The notes beneath the pieces are model-generated. The model searched no databases, was not told where the DNA came from, and saw nothing but the letters and a program-made list of their open reading frames with translations. The translations under genes and the position numbers were made by a program. From an uncultured Lachnospiraceae bacterium (lineage in GTDB: Bacteria > Bacillota > Clostridia > Lachnospirales > Lachnospiraceae), in contig CAJUHP010000001.1 in the NCBI GenBank assembly GCA_910586125.1, positions 186,001-250,000 on the forward strand: DNA of 64,000 nucleotides, in the 5' to 3' direction. Below are positions 47,243 through 57,581 of this stretch, piece after piece. How positions within the stretch are numbered: position 1 is the stretch's first letter; every line of letters starts with the position of its first letter.

Positions 47243-48181
47243 CTATAATCTCTGCTCCGCCGCCAGGGCCGCCTCTCTCTGCTCACGCCGGCGCTGCTCC
47301 AGCTTGTCGATATATTTTCCGTCCAGAACGTCCTTCAAATAGGCGCCGTACTGATTCTTTTTCAAAACCTCATAGGTTTTGAGCACTTCCTCCCTGGTGA
47401 TCCAGCCGTTGAGATAGCCGATCTCCTCCAGGCAGGCAATTTTGCGGTTCTGGTGCGTCTCGATGGTCTTGACAAAATTCGTCGCGTCCACCAGCGATTC
47501 GTGCGTACCGGTATCCAGCCAGGTAAAGCCCTGGCCCAAAAGCGTCACCTCCAGCTCGCCGTTCTCCAGATAAATCCGGTTTAGGTCGGTGATCTCCAGC
47601 TCGCCTCTGGCCGACGGCTTTAGGTTCTTTGCATAGTCTACCACGCGGTTGTCATAAAAATACAGACCGGTCACACAGTAATTGGACTTCGGATGCTCCG
47701 GCTTTTCCTCAATGGAAACCGCCTTGCCGTCCGCGTTGAACTCCACAATGCCGAAGCGCTCCGGATCGTCCACATAGTAGCCGAATACAGTGGCCCCGGT
47801 CTTTTTGGACGCCGCCGCCAAAAGCCGTTTGCGCAGACCGTGTCCGTGGAAAATATTGTCCCCCAGAACCATCGCCACGCTGTCTGTGCCGATAAAATCC
47901 GCGCCGATCACAAAAGCCTGGGCCAGACCGTCAGGGCTTGGCTGCACGGCGTAGGACAAATGAATGCCGAACGGATGGCCGTCGCCCAACAAGTCTTCAA
48001 AACGGGGCGTGTCGCTGGGCGTGGAGATGATCAGAATGTCCCGGATTCCGGCGTCCATCAGAACGGATAACGGATAGTAGATCATTGGTTTATCATAAAT
48101 CGGAAGCAGTTGCTTGGATGTCACCTTGGTCAGCGGATAGAGGCGCGTGCCGCTTCCGCCGGCAAGAATAATGCCTTTCAT
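47243..48181 (-). CDS. rfbA: Glucose-1-phosphate thymidylyltransferase
   Basis: 312 residues: the nucleotidyltransferase signature [20 protein letters not shown], then [20 protein letters not shown], and the metal Asp in [15 protein letters not shown]. It joins dTTP and glucose-1-phosphate to give dTDP-glucose, the substrate of RfbB encoded next. rfbC and rfbD are not in the window, so the final deoxysugar is not determined here. Confidence 0.96.
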   Translation of the reverse strand: MKGIILAGGSGTRLYPLTKVTSKQLLPIYDKPMIYYPLSVLMDAGIRDILIISTPSDTPRFEDLLGDGHPFGIHLSYAVQPSPDGLAQAFVIGADFIGTDSVAMVLGDNIFHGHGLRKRLLAAASKKTGATVFGYYVDDPERFGIVEFNADGKAVSIEEKPEHPKSNYCVTGLYFYDNRVVDYAKNLKPSARGELEITDLNRIYLENGELEVTLLGQGFTWLDTGTHESLVDATNFVKTIETHQNRKIACLEEIGYLNGWITREEVLKTYEVLKKNQYGAYLKDVLDGKYIDKLEQRRREQREAALAAEQRL

Positions 48182-48285
48182 GGAATCTCCTCCTGCATCT
48201 GGATTGGATTTTTCTTTTTCTTACTATAGCATAGCAGGAAAAATTTTGCAACCGATTCCAAAAACGAATAATATGAAAATAGAAC

Positions 48286-49143
48286 TTACATTTTTTGCAG
48301 CGCCAGCCGCCCTTCCAGCGCCAGATACTGATCCAAAAGCATCCGGCTGATCCGGCCGCCGTACTCCATGGCCGGGTGGCCGTCATAATAGATCGGATCG
48401 GAAAAGTTTTTGTTGAAGATTACCACCACGTACTCGCCGTAGGGCGTATGGACGATCCCCCCGTCATTGCGGCAGGCGTTCATGCTTCCGCTCTTGGAGG
48501 CCACATAGATCAGCTCCTCCTCCCCCGTATCCTCACAGTCCAGGTAGTACTGCGGAAAATGACGGGTCAGCGTGCTGTTGTAATGCTGTTTGCGGAAAAT
48601 GTTCCGCATCTGTTCGCTGGCGGCCGGGCTGATCAGCTCTCCTTTCGACAGACGGACAAACATACTGGCATAATCTCTGGCCGTCGTGGTTCCCAGACGG
48701 TCATATTTTTCAAAGTCAATGGGATTATGAAGAACGGTATCCCTGCAGCCGAGCGCCTGAATGCAGGCGTTGATCTCGTCAATCCCCAGATACTCGATCA
48801 TCATATTGGTGGCGATATTGTCGCTGATGATAATCATCAGCGTCGCCACATCCAAAACTTTCATAGATGTCCCAAAGCTCAGATCCCGAAATACGCCGCT
48901 GCCGTCTACAAAATGCTCCGGGCGGTAGGTCAGCATATCGTCCAGGCTGGCCAGCCCTTTTTCTGCCCGGTCAAACAGGCTGGCCAGAATGTACGTCTTG
49001 ATCGTGCTGGCCGTCTCAAACGGTTCGTCCGGACCGACCGCCACTATGTTGCCCTTCATATCGTCGGCAAAGACCGACATCTGTCCGTCATAGCTGGCCA
49101 GCTCGGCAGCAATACGTTTCTCCAAAGTAAGACTGGGGTGCAT
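48286..49143 (-). CDS. Beta-lactamase-fold serine hydrolase, cytoplasmic
   Basis: 285 residues, class A beta-lactamase/transpeptidase-like family. Three active-site motifs are intact: SxxK (Ser46-Lys49 in TASTIKTY), SDN (107-109, IIISDNIATN) and KSG (217-219, ASKSGS) in place of KTG. There is no signal peptide or membrane helix: MHPSLTLEKRIAAEL directly follows GGAG. It therefore appears to act inside the cell, unusual for this fold. As the last gene of the peptide-uptake operon it may be a peptidase or esterase on imported wall peptides (inference). Paralogous to the protein at 58718. Confidence 0.85.
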   Translation of the reverse strand: MHPSLTLEKRIAAELASYDGQMSVFADDMKGNIVAVGPDEPFETASTIKTYILASLFDRAEKGLASLDDMLTYRPEHFVDGSGVFRDLSFGTSMKVLDVATLMIIISDNIATNMMIEYLGIDEINACIQALGCRDTVLHNPIDFEKYDRLGTTTARDYASMFVRLSKGELISPAASEQMRNIFRKQHYNSTLTRHFPQYYLDCEDTGEEELIYVASKSGSMNACRNDGGIVHTPYGEYVVVIFNKNFSDPIYYDGHPAMEYGGRISRMLLDQYLALEGRLALQKM

Positions 49144-49244
49144 ATTTTTTCTCCTTCGTTTTGCAATCTCTGAGGGAAACAAGGCTCCGGCCGATCTGTT
49201 CCCGGAATAAGCCGGGCGCGTTTCCTCTGTTTTCGGTTATGTAC

Positions 49245-50237
49245 TTACAGAAACTCTTTGAGAAGACGCAGCGCGTTTGCGTGAAAAATCTTCTCGATGT
49301 CGCCGCCGCTGTAGTGACGGCGGTGCAGCTCCGCTTCCAGCATGAAAAGCATGGAGCAGTCGCTCATCTCCAGATTCTTTTCGATCCCGTCAAAATCGGA
49401 GCCAAGACCGATCATATCAATCCCGCCCACCTGGCGGATATGCTCGATGTGATCGGCCATCAGGGACACGGTGCTGCGGCATTTTTCCGGCGTGTCCTGC
49501 TCGTCGAGAAAGGCGGCGCAGTAGTTGATTCCGGTCAGGCCGCCCCTCTCGGATATGGCGCGCAGCATCTCGTCAGTCAGATTGCGCACATGGCTGCATT
49601 TGGCTCTGGCGTTGGAATGGCTGGCGATAAACGGGCGGCTCGTATGGCGTACCACGTCCCAGAAACCGTCGTCGGACAGATGGGAGACGTCCACGATCAT
49701 TCCCAGCCGCTCCATCTCCCGGATAAAGGCAAAGCCGGATTCTTTCAGCCCGCGGCTCACGCCGGCAGACTGCGGATTCTCCCTGTTCTCTCCCACCGTC
49801 ACATTGGGCCAGCCCAGCTCGTTTTCATAATTCCAGGTCAGCGTCATAATGCGCACGCCGAGCCGGTACAGCACACGCAGGACGGAGAGATTTCCCAGAC
49901 AGCAGCCGCCGTCCTCCACGGTCAGCATGGCGCTGACGCGCCCCCTGGCCCGGTTTTCTTCCAGGTCGGCCCAGGTCTTCACCGGACCGATTTTGTCCGG
50001 AAATTCCTCCATGATCTGATAAAACATATCAATCTGTTCCAGCGCCGATGCCAGCGGATGCAGCCCCTCCTGTTTCAGATTGATAAAAGCCGCAAAACAC
50101 TGCAGCAGATAATCCCCTTTTTTCAGCTTGTTCAGATCAATATGCAGATCGTTCTCCAAAAAAGCCTTCGGCGTTCCCCGCCGCAGGGATTCGCATAGAA
50201 CACTCAGCGTATCACAGTGAAAATCTACCGCTTGCAC
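49245..50237 (-). CDS. Membrane-dipeptidase family (M19) metallopeptidase
   Basis: 330 residues, zinc dipeptidase of the renal-dipeptidase family. The ligands are visible: VDFHCDTL (HxD), TVEDGG (bridging Glu), DVSHLSDDGFWDV (His) and ASHSNARAKCSHVRNL (His and Arg), with LGSDFDGI at the end. It cleaves dipeptides and can accept a D-residue at the second position. In this operon, L-Ala-L/D-Glu is a plausible substrate. No signal peptide, so cytoplasmic here. Start GTG at 50237 with AGGAGG 8 nt ahead. A GTG at 50255 overlaps the ribosome site and is rejected. Confidence 0.92.
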   Translation of the reverse strand: MQAVDFHCDTLSVLCESLRRGTPKAFLENDLHIDLNKLKKGDYLLQCFAAFINLKQEGLHPLASALEQIDMFYQIMEEFPDKIGPVKTWADLEENRARGRVSAMLTVEDGGCCLGNLSVLRVLYRLGVRIMTLTWNYENELGWPNVTVGENRENPQSAGVSRGLKESGFAFIREMERLGMIVDVSHLSDDGFWDVVRHTSRPFIASHSNARAKCSHVRNLTDEMLRAISERGGLTGINYCAAFLDEQDTPEKCRSTVSLMADHIEHIRQVGGIDMIGLGSDFDGIEKNLEMSDCSMLFMLEAELHRRHYSGGDIEKIFHANALRLLKEFL

Positions 50238-50273
50238 TCTTTTCCCCTCCTGCACAAAAAATGTGTTCTCCCA

Positions 50274-51257
50274 TCAAAGCCGGACGCCGCCCACGGCATA
50301 CATGCTCTCTTTCAGATCCGCGCGGTAGTCACCGTCTGCTTCCCGCAGGCTGTTGATCACCACGCCGCCGCTTTTTATATACGCTGTGGAATGGATATAG
50401 CGGCCGTCCCCGATATACATGGCGATATGCCCCGGAAAATACAGAAGATCCCCCGGATAAAGCCGGTCTTCCCAGCCGCTCTCCATGGACAGGCGGATCA
50501 CCGGAAAACCGTCCGCAATGGCGGCGTCCCGGTAAATCAAAACCCCGCTTCGCAGATAGGCCATGGACGTCAGGCCGGAACAGTCGATCCCCTGGCTTGA
50601 CTTGCCGCCCCAGCGGTACTGCGTCCCCAGATACTTCTTGGCCTGTGTCGTCAGATTCTCCCGAAAGGCCGGCTCGCTGCCGCCGTACCAGCGTTTCAGC
50701 ACAGAGGAAAGGGAAAATCCACTGTCTCCTCCTCCCGCTGTCCGCGAGCGGGAGGAAGCCGCCTGCAGAAGGGCCAGCACTTCCCCTGCTTCCTTCCAGA
50801 GAAAATCTTCCCCGCACCGTTTCTCCTCCAGATGTTTGGTCCGCATATACCCCTCTTCGCCCGACAAAAGCCGGACTCTCGTCCATCCGTTCTCCTCCCT
50901 GCGGGAAACCCGCTGCACAAAAGCCCCTCCGGGCAGGCTGGCCAGACAGACGCCCTGAACGGCGGGCAGGCTCAGCACATCGGCGCAGCCGCTGTCAACC
51001 ACCGCCAGATCCGCTCCCATCAGCGCCTGCATCTCCTCCCCGGACAAAAGCCGCAGTTCTTCTCCCCGCACATAACCGGCATAGCCATAGCCGGTCAGAA
51101 TATAGGCCCAGCCGCCGTTTCGCTCCAGAATCCGGCAGGGCATCCCGTAAAGGCCCTCGTCCGCGATTGCCGACTCCGTGCCTTTTTTTGTCTCCTTTGT
51201 CCGTCCCGGCTTGTCGTAGATCGTTGTCACCGGCCGGTTAAAAACCCCATATTCCAT
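50274..51257 (-). CDS. YkfC-like NlpC/P60 endopeptidase with SH3 domains
   Basis: 327 residues. Two SH3b-type domains (about 5-70 and 85-150: GWAYILTGYGYAGYVRGEEL, GWTRVRLLSGEEGYMRTKHL) are followed by an NlpC/P60 domain. The Cys is in GGKSSQGIDCSGLTSMAYLR, the His in LYFPGHIAMYIGDGRYIHST, with a later His/polar residue. This is the layout of gamma-D-glutamyl-L-diamino acid endopeptidase YkfC, which releases L-Ala-D-Glu from murein peptides. No signal peptide is seen, so it should act on imported peptides. It lies 17 nt after the ATPase gene and precedes the dipeptidase. Confidence 0.9.
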   Translation of the reverse strand: MEYGVFNRPVTTIYDKPGRTKETKKGTESAIADEGLYGMPCRILERNGGWAYILTGYGYAGYVRGEELRLLSGEEMQALMGADLAVVDSGCADVLSLPAVQGVCLASLPGGAFVQRVSRREENGWTRVRLLSGEEGYMRTKHLEEKRCGEDFLWKEAGEVLALLQAASSRSRTAGGGDSGFSLSSVLKRWYGGSEPAFRENLTTQAKKYLGTQYRWGGKSSQGIDCSGLTSMAYLRSGVLIYRDAAIADGFPVIRLSMESGWEDRLYPGDLLYFPGHIAMYIGDGRYIHSTAYIKSGGVVINSLREADGDYRADLKESMYAVGGVRL

Positions 51258-51274
51258 CGCCGCTCTCTCCTCTC

Positions 51275-52258
51275 TCAGCGCCCAAATCCTTCCCGCGCTT
51301 CCCGGTCGTTGGCCAGGATAAAGTGACCGGGCCGAATCTCCTGCCAGGACGGCGGATTTTTATCGTAATCATGGATCGAAGGATCATACACCACCGGCGC
51401 TTTCTCCCGCTCGTGAACCGGGTCCGGCATGGGAATGGCCGACAACAGCGCTTTGGTGTAGGGATGGGCTGCATGGGTAATCAATTCCTCCGTCTCTCCC
51501 AGCTCCACGATCCGCCCCTTGTGAACCACCGCGATCCGATCCGTAAAGTACCGCATCACCGACAGGTCATGTGCGATAAAGACATACGTGATATGTTTGG
51601 TTTTCTGCAGCTTTGCCAGCAGATTTAAAACCTGCGCGCGGATCGAGACGTCCAGAGCCGAGATCGGCTCGTCGGCAATGATACACTCGGGCTCCATAAT
51701 CAGCGCTCTGGCAATGCCGATCCGCTGGCGCTGTCCGCCCGAAAATTCATGCGGAAAACGGCCGGCAAACTCCGGCAGCAGCCCCACGTCCGCCAAAGCC
51801 TGTTCCACCCTGGCCTTCCTCTCTCCCGCGCTTAGCTTCTGCAGATTCATCAGTCCCTCGCTGACGATGTAGTCCACCTTGGCCCGCTCGTTTAAGGAGG
51901 CCATCGGGTCCTGAAAGATCATCTGGATTTCCTTTATCACCTTCCGGTCCAGTTCCCGGCTGATTTTGCCGCTGATCTTCTCCCCTTTATAATATATGCC
52001 GCCGCCGGAAACGGGATGAATCCGCATGATGGCGCGGCCGATCGTCGTCTTGCCGGAGCCGGATTCTCCCACGATGCCGAACGTCTCCCCCCGGTACACG
52101 TCAAAGCTGACACCCCGGACCGCCTCAAAGGCTTTTTTCCCTTTGCCGAACGTCACATGCAGATCCTGCACCCGCAGAAGAACTTCCCGCTTCCTCTGCC
52201 GCTCGTTTTCTGCCTGCCCGTCTCCCCGCGCTGCCGCTTGTTTCCTCTCCTCTGTCAT
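51275..52258 (-). CDS. Peptide ABC transporter ATPase, DppF/OppF type
   Basis: 327 residues: Walker [21 protein letters not shown], signature [20 protein letters not shown], Walker [15 protein letters not shown], and the C-terminal oligopeptide-transporter extension ([16 protein letters not shown]). It drives peptide import with the DppD-like partner. Its start overlaps the partner by 4 nt. In B. subtilis the corresponding gene of the murein peptide operon is ykfD. Confidence 0.95.
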   Translation of the reverse strand: MTEERKQAAARGDGQAENERQRKREVLLRVQDLHVTFGKGKKAFEAVRGVSFDVYRGETFGIVGESGSGKTTIGRAIMRIHPVSGGGIYYKGEKISGKISRELDRKVIKEIQMIFQDPMASLNERAKVDYIVSEGLMNLQKLSAGERKARVEQALADVGLLPEFAGRFPHEFSGGQRQRIGIARALIMEPECIIADEPISALDVSIRAQVLNLLAKLQKTKHITYVFIAHDLSVMRYFTDRIAVVHKGRIVELGETEELITHAAHPYTKALLSAIPMPDPVHEREKAPVVYDPSIHDYDKNPPSWQEIRPGHFILANDREAREGFGR

Positions 52259-53298
52259 CGCTGCATCACCTCCAGGTTTTTCAGATTCCGGATCGCCTCA
52301 GGCGGCTCTGTCTTCGGCGCTCTGGGGTCTAACAGCCAGGTCTTGGCCTTGTGGGTCTCGCTGACCTGAAAATACGGCGGCGCCTTCAGATAATCAATCT
52401 TCAGCGCCCGGGGGTTGCGGGGGGCAAAGGCGTCTCCCCGGATCTCTTTATAGAGGCTGGGCGGCGTTCCCTTGATGGTGAACAGATCCTCCCCTCTCTG
52501 TCCTAACTGCGGCAAGGAAGACAGAAGCGCCCATGTATAGGGATGCTTCGGATCGTAGAAAATCTCCTCTGCCATGCCGATCTCAATCAAGTCCCCAGCA
52601 TACATTACCGCCACCCGGTCCGCGATATTGGCCACCACTCCCAGGTCATGCGTGATGAACACAATGGTCAGATGATATTTTTCTTTCAGCTCTTTTAGCA
52701 GGCTGATAATCTGTGCCTGGATCGTCACATCCAGAGCCGTGGTCGGCTCGTCGCAGATCAGAATTCTGGGATTGCAGGCCAGAGCGATGGCGATGACCAC
52801 GCGCTGGCGCATACCGCCGGAAAATTCATGGGCAAACTGGCGGTAACGGCGCTCTGGCTCCGGAATCCCCACATCCCGCAGATAGCCGAGGACTTTCTCC
52901 CGAATCTCCTCTTTCTTCTTCACCTTCTGATGAAGCCGGACCGCCTCCGCGATCTGCTCCCCGATGGATTTTAAAGGATTCAGACTGGTCATGGGGTCTT
53001 GCATGATCATGGCGATCTCACCGCCCCGTATCTTCTGCCAGTCCTTCTCCTTATAAAGTTTCGCCAGATCCTGCCCGCCGTAGAGGATCTGCCCTGAAGA
53101 AATAAAACCATTGGCGTCCAAAAGCCCCATAAACGTCTTGGTGAACACGGACTTTCCCGAACCCGACTCGCCCACCACAGCCAGGCTCTCCCCCCGGTAG
53201 ACATCCAGGGACACGCCCCGGATGGCGTGAAGCTCCCGGCCGCGCAGACGGAATTTTACATTTAAATCCTTTACCGACAAAATCACTTCCCCAGTCAT
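52255..53298 (-). CDS. Peptide ABC transporter ATPase, DppD/OppD type
   Basis: 347 residues: Walker [21 protein letters not shown], signature [18 protein letters not shown], Walker [19 protein letters not shown], and the D-type C-terminal extension ([18 protein letters not shown]). The start at 53298 ([16 protein letters not shown]) follows GGAGGG at 5 nt. Works with the DppF-like subunit on the cytoplasmic face. Confidence 0.95.
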   Translation of the reverse strand: MTGEVILSVKDLNVKFRLRGRELHAIRGVSLDVYRGESLAVVGESGSGKSVFTKTFMGLLDANGFISSGQILYGGQDLAKLYKEKDWQKIRGGEIAMIMQDPMTSLNPLKSIGEQIAEAVRLHQKVKKKEEIREKVLGYLRDVGIPEPERRYRQFAHEFSGGMRQRVVIAIALACNPRILICDEPTTALDVTIQAQIISLLKELKEKYHLTIVFITHDLGVVANIADRVAVMYAGDLIEIGMAEEIFYDPKHPYTWALLSSLPQLGQRGEDLFTIKGTPPSLYKEIRGDAFAPRNPRALKIDYLKAPPYFQVSETHKAKTWLLDPRAPKTEPPEAIRNLKNLEVMQR

Positions 53299-53308
53299 AC
53301 CGGCCCTC

Positions 53309-54331
53309 CTATCTGTGGTTCTTCGGATCGGCGGCATCGGAGAATGCGTTGCCGACGATGTAGAATGAAATCGTCACAATCGACAGAATTACGGTGGGAT
53401 AGATGAGCTGATAGCGCTGCGCCGCGTTCATCATCACCACGCGTCCCTCCTCAATCAACCGCCCCAGGCCCGGCGTGGCCGCCGGAAGTCCCAGGCCGAT
53501 ATAGGTGATAAACACTTCGCTGCCGATAGCGGCCGGTATGGACAGCGCCATGCGCAGCATAATCACCGACACCAGATAGGGCAGCAGATTTTTTAAAACC
53601 AGACGGTAGGTGGGCGTCCCCAGACAGCGGCTGGCCAGATTGTAATCCCGGTCCCGGATGATCAGGATCTGGTTGCGGATAAAACGAGCCATTCCGATCC
53701 ATCCGGTCAGACTCATGGCAAAGATCAGCGTCTTCACACTGGGCGTCAGGATATACGCAATCAGGATCAGGATAATCGTGTGCGGGATGTTGTCCAGAAC
53801 ATTGTAAATTTCCGTGAACAGAAAATCCAGCCGGCGCATATAGCCCCACAGCACGCCCACGGTAATCCCCACAACCGCCTCCACCATCGCCACCGCAAAA
53901 CCGATAAAGAGGGAGGTGCGCGTTCCGGTCCAGATTCTGGCCCACAGATCCTGGCCGATGCTGTTGGTGCCGAACCAGAACGTCTCTCCCGGCGGCACGT
54001 TGCGCAGCGGGACAAAACGATCGGGATCGGTATTGACCAGATTCGGGTCCATCTGTCCGGGCAGATACGGCTGCAGAATCGTAAAGACAACGATCGCCAC
54101 CATGATGACCAGCATACAGACCGCGCCCTTATTTTTCAAGAACATCCGAAACGTGCTGCCCCAGTAGGAATAATTGCTGTAGCCGCTCTTTTCCCCTTCC
54201 TTTTCGTCGTAATCCGCATAAGTAAACAGTTCTTCCTCGCTCATGCCGGCCAGGGTGTCCGCCTCTTTTTTCATCTGCCCTGCGATGCCGTCTTCCAGAT
54301 TTTTTGACAACTTATCCTTGATTGAAGCCAT
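53309..54331 (-). CDS. Peptide ABC transporter permease, DppC/OppC type
   Basis: 340 residues, six membrane helices with the OppC-like N-terminal cytoplasmic stretch (EEELFTYADYDEKEGEKSGY) and helix 1 (GAVCMLVIMVAIVVFTILQP). The binding-protein-dependent permease EAA loop lies near SRCLGTPTYRLVLKNLLPYL. The acidic N-terminus of about 60 residues is longer than in DppC, as in the oligopeptide branch. Start overlaps the DppB stop by one base. Confidence 0.94.
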   Translation of the reverse strand: MASIKDKLSKNLEDGIAGQMKKEADTLAGMSEEELFTYADYDEKEGEKSGYSNYSYWGSTFRMFLKNKGAVCMLVIMVAIVVFTILQPYLPGQMDPNLVNTDPDRFVPLRNVPPGETFWFGTNSIGQDLWARIWTGTRTSLFIGFAVAMVEAVVGITVGVLWGYMRRLDFLFTEIYNVLDNIPHTIILILIAYILTPSVKTLIFAMSLTGWIGMARFIRNQILIIRDRDYNLASRCLGTPTYRLVLKNLLPYLVSVIMLRMALSIPAAIGSEVFITYIGLGLPAATPGLGRLIEEGRVVMMNAAQRYQLIYPTVILSIVTISFYIVGNAFSDAADPKNHR

Positions 54332-55272
54332 CAGCGTCCGCCCTCCTTTGCTCCCAGACTGATCCGGGGGTCCAGAATTGTCATCATGATATCGCCAAGG
54401 AGCAGCCCGATCACGCCCACCGTCGCATACAAAAGCACGATCGCCTGCACCATATTGTTGTCGCTGTTTTTAATGACCGTCACCAGAAGGCCGCCCATCC
54501 CGGGAATGCTGTACAGCGATTCCACATAGATGGAGCCGATGACCGTGTTTAAAAAGGAGGAGGGCAGATACTGCACCATGGGAACAAACGCATTGCGGAA
54601 TACATGGCGAAACATGATCGAACCGCCGGAAGCGCCTTTGGCTCTGGCCAGGCGCACGTAGTCCTTATTGATCTCATCCACCATATAGCGGCGCAACCAC
54701 ATTCCATAGTAGGCGATATTTCCCAGAGACATGGACAGCACAGGAAGAATCCAGCTCTTTGCGTTGCCGGCGTCAAACAGCAGCGGAATTCCCAAAATTG
54801 TCGTGCCGTACATCTGAATGAAGAGATAATAGACGGCAGCCGGAACCGCCTGTATGAATACGATAAAGAGGGTTCCCAGCTTATCCGGAATCCTTCCCTT
54901 AAACCGGGCCATCACGGCCCCCAATGGAATTCCCAGAATCAGGGAGACCAGAATGGACAGACTGCCCAGCTTCACGGACACCGGCAGCTTATCCCGCAGC
55001 ACCTCCGTCACCGGCACATTCTCCCGATAGGAGTGGGAAACGCCGAAGTCGCCCCGAAGCATTCCCTGAAAAAAATGCAGAAGCTGCACCGGCATGGGAT
55101 CTAAAAGTCCCTGCTCCTTCAGCCCGGCCTGAATCTGCGAATCCGTCATCTTGTCAAAGTTTTTGAAGTACCCCTCGATCGGCATCAGGCGCATCAGGAT
55201 AAATACCACGCAGATGATGATGAACAGGGTAATCAGCGAGCGGCCGATCCGCTTTGCCAGATATTTCGCCAT
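54331..55272 (-). CDS. Peptide ABC transporter permease, DppB/OppB type
   Basis: 313 residues, six helices: helix 1 RSLITLFIIICVVFILMRLM, the permease EAA motif LARAKGASGGSIMFRHVFRN, and the end ATVGVIGLLLGDIMMTILDP. It forms the channel with the DppC-like subunit. The start at 55272 (MAKYLAKRIG) follows AAGGAGG. The frame open further up to 55377 lies in the gap after the internal terminator. Confidence 0.95.
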   Translation of the reverse strand: MAKYLAKRIGRSLITLFIIICVVFILMRLMPIEGYFKNFDKMTDSQIQAGLKEQGLLDPMPVQLLHFFQGMLRGDFGVSHSYRENVPVTEVLRDKLPVSVKLGSLSILVSLILGIPLGAVMARFKGRIPDKLGTLFIVFIQAVPAAVYYLFIQMYGTTILGIPLLFDAGNAKSWILPVLSMSLGNIAYYGMWLRRYMVDEINKDYVRLARAKGASGGSIMFRHVFRNAFVPMVQYLPSSFLNTVIGSIYVESLYSIPGMGGLLVTVIKNSDNNMVQAIVLLYATVGVIGLLLGDIMMTILDPRISLGAKEGGR

Positions 55273-55384
55273 TGCTTTTTCCTCCTTTGAAACGCGATCC
55301 TTTTCTCTGATAAAAGCAGAAATATCCTCTGCGCTTACCAGAAGAAAGGAGTGACCAAGACGTGCCGCCAAGGACATGCCTCAG

Positions 55385-55417
55385 AAAAAGGCAGGTACAG
55401 GAAATCCCGTACCCGCC
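55385..55417 (-). terminator. Intra-operon terminator between binding protein and permeases
   Basis: Minus strand: GGCGGGTAC (55409-55417) pairs with GTACCTGCC (55390-55398), 9 bp with one G-U, then five T (55385-55389). Probably partial, keeping the binding protein more abundant than the membrane parts. Confidence 0.8.
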
Positions 55418-55467
55418 CTGTTTCCCGCTGTGTTTACTTATGAAAAGCGGCCCTCTCAGACTGTGTC

Positions 55468-57450
55468 TTAATGCGCAGCCAACCCGGCCTCGTATTCCTC
55501 CATGGATATGAAATGGTCATACACCTTCTGTCCCTTGTAGCGCAGGTTGGAAACGCCGCAGGAAGCGCTCTGGCCTTCCCATACGTTCAGCCTGGACACC
55601 ACAAAGTCGCTGACGCTGACGCCGTAAGGCACCGCTAAAGCATGGTCGATCAGATAGGCTTCCGCCTCGGCAAACGCGGCAAAGCGCGCGTCCATATCAT
55701 CCGTGATGGCCTTGGCTGCCTCCACCAATCTAAAATACTCCTTCACGGTATCAGCGGAAGCGGTATTGTCCTCGATGGCGTAGGCCAGGTACGCATAGCG
55801 GGAGCCGCGGTTATAGGTGCCGTCCCCGTTTGCCGCCTGGTAGAACGGATCGGTCCAGGTCTCCGGATCGGCGTAGTCCGCGCCCCAGTTGCACAAAAGC
55901 AGCATGTAATTGCTCGCGCGGCGCACCTCGCCCAGAAAACCGCTGGAGGGGCCTGCCTCCACGATCACGTCGATGTAATCCTGTCCCAGCACCGATTCCA
56001 ACTGCTGCTCCAGCACCACGCACTCTTCTTCCCAGTTGGTCGTGGACGGATTATAGCGCACCAAAACCTTGACCGGGAACGTCACGCCCAGCGCGGCCAG
56101 CTCCGTCATCGCCGTCTCCTTATATTGTATTGCCAGATCCTTGTCGTATGAATCCTTTGCCATAATGTCCGCAAACGCGGGCTGGCTCGTGTAATCCTGT
56201 CCGTTATTCAGGGCAAAATTCTTCGGCGTGATGGTGTTCTCCATAAAGTTCTCCGGAGCGATATTGTCCCCGGTATTGACCGATATGGTGGATACGCGGT
56301 TGATGGCATGGCGGATAGACTGGCGGAAATTCTCGTTGTTCACAGCCAGCTCCCAGTTCGCGGGCTCATACTTCTCATCGATGCTGTAGCCCTCCATGCC
56401 GTCCCGGTAGCTGTTCTCATTCAGCTTCTTGACATTGAAATTAAAGCAGTAGAAATAAGAGTAATCCAGAGACGGCCGTCCCATGCTGACCATATCGCTG
56501 GTAGCCGGATCGTTCATCCAGGAATCCACCACATCCGAACCCAGATTGGTGAAATCAATCTCGCCTCTCTTGGCCATCTCGGCGCCGATGGTATCGGCCT
56601 CCGCATTGTAGGTGCGCTGAATCGTCTCGATATAGACATGCTCCGCATCCCAGTTGGTCGTATTCTTCTGGTAAACCATCTGCACCTGCGGCTCAAACGA
56701 GGAAATATAGTACGCGCCGCAGTAGTACATGGTATCGGCTGAGGTGGCAAAGCTGGCTCCCTGCGCCTCCAAAAGCGGGCCGTAAGCCGGCATAAAGCAG
56801 ACATAGGTCATCAGCGACAGGAAGTAGGGCGCGCCTTTTTTCAGCGTGTACTGCAGCGTATGCTCGTCCACAGCCTTTACGCCGACCTCCGAAAAATCAA
56901 TCGGATCCGCCTCCCCGGCCTGGCCGTCATAGTACTCCTGCGCATTGAGAATCGTATCGAATACAATGTACGCTGTGCCGCTGTCGTAGGACGGCGTCAG
57001 AACGTATTTCATCGCGTCCACAAAATCCTGCGCCGTCACATCCGCGATCTCCGCGCCGGTGTGATCCACCCATTTCATCCCTTCGCGCAGCTTGAACGTC
57101 CAGGTCATGGTCGCCTCGTCATAGCTCCACTCGGTCGCCATGCCGGGCTTCGGGGTCATATCTCCGCTGCTGTCATACTCGATCAGCGTGTCGATCACAT
57201 TGGCGCCGATCGTATGCTCCACATTGGAAGACGAGGTCAGATAATTCAGCGTCTCCACCTCGCTGGAGTACAGTACGCGGTAAACCGTTTTGTCCGAACT
57301 GCCCTCCGGTTTCTGCTCTTGGCTGCCGGTATTGCTTTCTCCCGGCGACGTCGCGGAAGCCTGTGTGGCGTCGGTTCCTCCCGAACAGCCGGTCAGCGCA
57401 GACAGAGCCAAAGCCGCACAAAGTATCATGGCAAGACATCTCTTCTTCAT
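55468..57450 (-). CDS. Peptide-binding lipoprotein (OppA/DppE, SBP family 5)
   Basis: 660 residues. Signal peptide and lipobox LTGC (MKKRCLAMILCAALALSALTGC), a Ser/Thr/Glu-rich linker of about 30 residues, then the two-lobe family-5 solute-binding fold with its signature regions (ANVIDTLIEYDSSGDMTPKP, ATEWSYDEATMTWTFKLREG, FRQSIRHAINR). The length matches OppA-type proteins rather than DppA, suggesting larger peptides. It captures peptides outside the cell for the DppBCDF-like transporter. In the murein-peptide operon of B. subtilis the equivalent is dppE. Confidence 0.93.
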   Translation of the reverse strand: MKKRCLAMILCAALALSALTGCSGGTDATQASATSPGESNTGSQEQKPEGSSDKTVYRVLYSSEVETLNYLTSSSNVEHTIGANVIDTLIEYDSSGDMTPKPGMATEWSYDEATMTWTFKLREGMKWVDHTGAEIADVTAQDFVDAMKYVLTPSYDSGTAYIVFDTILNAQEYYDGQAGEADPIDFSEVGVKAVDEHTLQYTLKKGAPYFLSLMTYVCFMPAYGPLLEAQGASFATSADTMYYCGAYYISSFEPQVQMVYQKNTTNWDAEHVYIETIQRTYNAEADTIGAEMAKRGEIDFTNLGSDVVDSWMNDPATSDMVSMGRPSLDYSYFYCFNFNVKKLNENSYRDGMEGYSIDEKYEPANWELAVNNENFRQSIRHAINRVSTISVNTGDNIAPENFMENTITPKNFALNNGQDYTSQPAFADIMAKDSYDKDLAIQYKETAMTELAALGVTFPVKVLVRYNPSTTNWEEECVVLEQQLESVLGQDYIDVIVEAGPSSGFLGEVRRASNYMLLLCNWGADYADPETWTDPFYQAANGDGTYNRGSRYAYLAYAIEDNTASADTVKEYFRLVEAAKAITDDMDARFAAFAEAEAYLIDHALAVPYGVSVSDFVVSRLNVWEGQSASCGVSNLRYKGQKVYDHFISMEEYEAGLAAH

Positions 57451-57581
57451 TCTGTTTCTCCTCCTCTTTTTATTGGCTGCCTTTTCTCAGAGCCGCCCGC
57501 AGCCACCCGGCAGCCCGCCCTGACAATCCCGGTCCGCCGATCAAGGCGCGCTCCGGTACCGCCAAAAAAATCTTCGAGCAA

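Noticed and set aside
48286..49143. Annotation as a secreted beta-lactamase giving antibiotic resistance
   Set aside because: No signal peptide, KSG instead of KTG, and a peptide-salvage context. The fold is shared with many peptidases and esterases.
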